Of a stretch of 37,398 nucleotides of DNA, positions 36,411 through 37,398 are shown piece after piece (the stretch's first letter is position 1; every line of letters begins with the position of its first letter). The position numbers were made by a program, and so were the translations under genes. Where the stretch lies: positions 1-37,398 of IMG/VR virus record IMGVR_UViG_3300012008_000021, one strand, 5' to 3'. Below the pieces are notes generated by a model, which ran no database searches, had not been told where the DNA came from, and saw only the letters and a list, made by a program, of their open reading frames with translations. The stretch is from a virus.

Positions 36411-36440
36411 TTGACAGGGGCGCTGCCGGGGGTGTAAGGT
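36411..36440 (+). promoter_or_regulatory. Rightward promoter TTGACA-N18-TAAGGT
   Basis: -35 TTGACA (36411-36416), 18-bp spacer, -10 TAAGGT (36435-36440) preceded by GGTG, then 7 nt and ATG 36448. Same arrangement as the 23873 promoter, predicting a leaderless message. Two TAGACA words lie upstream at 36380 and 36393. Confidence 0.72.
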
Positions 36441-36447
36441 TCGAGGT

Positions 36448-36702
36448 ATGAATGAATTGAACGTAACCCCCGAGTCCCTCCGAGTCTTTCTCGCCTACGC
36501 GGAAGATGCCGGTAATTGGTCGGGTACTCCGCTGGTCGGCGGCAACGTCGGCGGCTCCCCCCAGGAGCGCGGCAACCTGACTCAACTCAAGCAAGCCGGT
36601 CTAATCCTCACGAACGCCGAGGAAGGTAACACTTGGATTTACTTCACCGAAGCGGGCATCGCGCTTGCTGCGGCCCACGGTATCGAGTTGTACTCCCTGT
36701 GA
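36448..36702 (+). CDS. Small winged-helix-like protein
   Basis: 84 residues, starting 7 nt behind a -10 box. Pattern VFLAYAEDAGNWSGTPLVGG, then ERGNLTQLKQAGLILT and WIYFTEAGIALAAAHGI. This is a conserved small phage protein plan (NWSGTPLV, RGNLT-x-LK-x-x-GL), resembling a winged helix with a beta wing. Probably a DNA-binding regulator; the family function is not established. First gene of a rightward pair next to the ncRNA. Confidence 0.78.
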   Translation: MNELNVTPESLRVFLAYAEDAGNWSGTPLVGGNVGGSPQERGNLTQLKQAGLILTNAEEGNTWIYFTEAGIALAAAHGIELYSL

Positions 36703-36708
36703 GCGCCC

Positions 36709-37044
36709 GTGAGTGACGAAAAACGCTTCTACCGCCGCCTCGCCTGCGCCGTCATCGGTCAGGCGGCTCAGGACTACCTAACGCCGGAATCCCCGGAGCA
36801 ACGGGCAGAGGCCGGAGCGTTCCTACGCTCCGATAGTGGCTGGTTTGATCTTGTCGGGTTTCACCCGACGGATCAAGCCATCGCTACGCTCGTCCCCGCC
36901 GCCGTCAAGCAGTTGAGGTCCACGCAAAGCCTTGACGACTACCGGACGGCGGAACGCGCCCGCTACGCGGCTAATCCTGAGGCACAACGCGCCAGGGTTC
37001 GAGCGCGATACTACCGCCTCAAAGGACGGGTCGATCAGGGCTAG
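36709..37044 (+). CDS. Hypothetical phage protein
   Basis: 111 residues from GTG 36709, 6 nt after the previous stop. N-terminal helical domain (CAVIGQAAQDYLTPESPEQR, EAGAFLRSDSGWFDLVGF) with the A-x-x-FL-x-SD pattern of a small phage family of unknown function. A basic C-terminal helix (ARVRARYYRLKGRVDQG) follows. The end overlaps by 4 bp the end of the convergent leftward gene. Confidence 0.65.
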   Translation: MSDEKRFYRRLACAVIGQAAQDYLTPESPEQRAEAGAFLRSDSGWFDLVGFHPTDQAIATLVPAAVKQLRSTQSLDDYRTAERARYAANPEAQRARVRARYYRLKGRVDQG

Positions 37045-37292
37045 GGGGTTCGCCCGCCGTTGGGTTCCTCGCCGGTGCCTCGTTGCATCTGGCCTAAATC
37101 TTCCTCGAAGACGCCCAGCCGTTCCTGTAGCCGGTGAAAGCGCCGCTGCCAAAACTCGCCCCAGCCTAAGATAAGGTCGAGGTCGGGATAGAGTACGCCT
37201 GTCTTGACAACGGCGCCGTCGGGGTGGAGTTCCTTGATCCGTGCCGCGACGTGGTTAACGTCCAGGGCTAACTAGTATTCGTCGTCAGGCAT
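37041..37292 (-). pseudogene. Small gene with in-frame amber at codon 7
   Basis: ATG 37292 gives MPDDEY, then TAG (37274-37272), then an open frame of 76 codons in the same phase: LALDVNHVAARIKELHPDGA ... DLDLILGWGEFWQRRFHRLQ ... TP. The downstream part has the look of a true protein (amphipathic helices, aromatic clusters). Either a nonsense mutation, reading from a rare start after the amber, or suppression. TAG is used as normal stop elsewhere here. Confidence 0.5.
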
Positions 37293-37293
37293 T

Positions 37294-37398
37294 TTAGTTG
37301 GGTCCCGCCGCTTTTGCAGCATCGTAGAGTTTGTCGATAGCGACCTTGAGCGGCAGGTCGTCATCGACACACACCTCACTCCACTCCTGCCCCCGTGC
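37294..37398 (-). CDS. Partial gene, C-terminal end
   Basis: Open from the window edge; visible 34 residues contain QEWSEVCVDDDLPLKVAIDK and LYDAAKAAGPN before TAA. Followed after one base by the ATG of the interrupted gene. Too short to identify. It would be one of the first leftward genes of the region to the right. Confidence 0.5.
   Translation of the reverse strand, partial: ARGQEWSEVCVDDDLPLKVAIDKLYDAAKAAGPN

Noticed and set aside
37203-37231. TTGACA on plus strand at 37203
   Set aside because: No -10 at 16-18 bp spacing and it lies within the minus-strand gene.
1-37398. CRISPR array, insertion sequence, integrase or attachment site
   Set aside because: No regularly spaced repeats with unique spacers, no transposase or recombinase motifs, and no candidate att core seen.
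1-37398. Window as a closed circular genome (left partial gene joining right partial gene)
   Set aside because: The two partial frames do not join in phase, and lysis genes are missing, so sequence outside the window is likely.

Overview
The window is about 37.4 kb of a tailed-phage (siphovirus-type) genome and contains no recognisable host genes. Evidence is the full head-to-tail order of packaging, portal, scaffold, HK97-fold capsid, connectors, major tail protein, tail-assembly chaperones, a 676-residue tape measure and a distal tail protein, plus the tight ATGA/GTGA/TAATG gene overlaps typical of phages. Base composition is GC-rich with many GTG and TTG starts. Several genes that follow a gap have a bacterial -10 box (TAnnnT, often TATACT) exactly 6-7 nt before the start codon. 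That arrangement yields leaderless mRNAs and is common in Actinobacteriota, Deinococcota and some Chloroflexota. The host is therefore probably a GC-rich member of one of these groups; this is an inference.

Layout. Almost everything is transcribed leftward (minus strand). From 23.2 kb down to about 10 kb lie the terminase (small subunit, then a large subunit split into ATPase and nuclease genes), portal, fibre-like and zinc-binding small proteins, a glycine-rich repeat fibre, scaffold, major capsid protein, an Ala/Asp-rich protein, decoration-like protein, connectors, tail terminator and major tail protein with two inserted repeat domains. The tail chaperone pair follows, with a candidate -1 frameshift site CCCTTTC. 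From 10.3 to 2.4 kb come the tape measure, Dit, tail-tip proteins and small membrane proteins. The left end (1-2.4 kb) holds a DUF4417-type protein and small unknowns.

At 23.2-23.9 kb is a control region. It contains a decayed copy of the small terminase gene, an extended -10 promoter, two helically phased TTATGCAT boxes, a strong G-quadruplex motif and a rightward TTGACA promoter that drives three small genes (23909-24443).

From 36.0 down to 24.4 kb lies the leftward early and DNA-metabolism region: an SSB-like protein, an HNH nuclease, many tiny Cys-rich or membrane proteins, a PD-(D/E)XK exonuclease, a metallophosphoesterase (apparently with an ATC start), a primase-helicase, a GIY-YIG nuclease, a RuvC-like resolvase, a deoxyribosyltransferase-like enzyme and a sigma-like HTH protein. 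There is no DNA polymerase, integrase, repressor or recognisable endolysin, so replication probably relies on the host polymerase and the lysis genes are unseen or outside the window.

At 36.0-36.37 kb a promoter and a textbook terminator bracket about 330 nt of non-coding, strongly folded sequence. This is the best candidate for an undescribed element, a phage structured RNA. It stands back-to-back with a rightward promoter for two small genes (36448-37044). The right edge holds a small gene interrupted by an in-frame amber codon and one partial gene.
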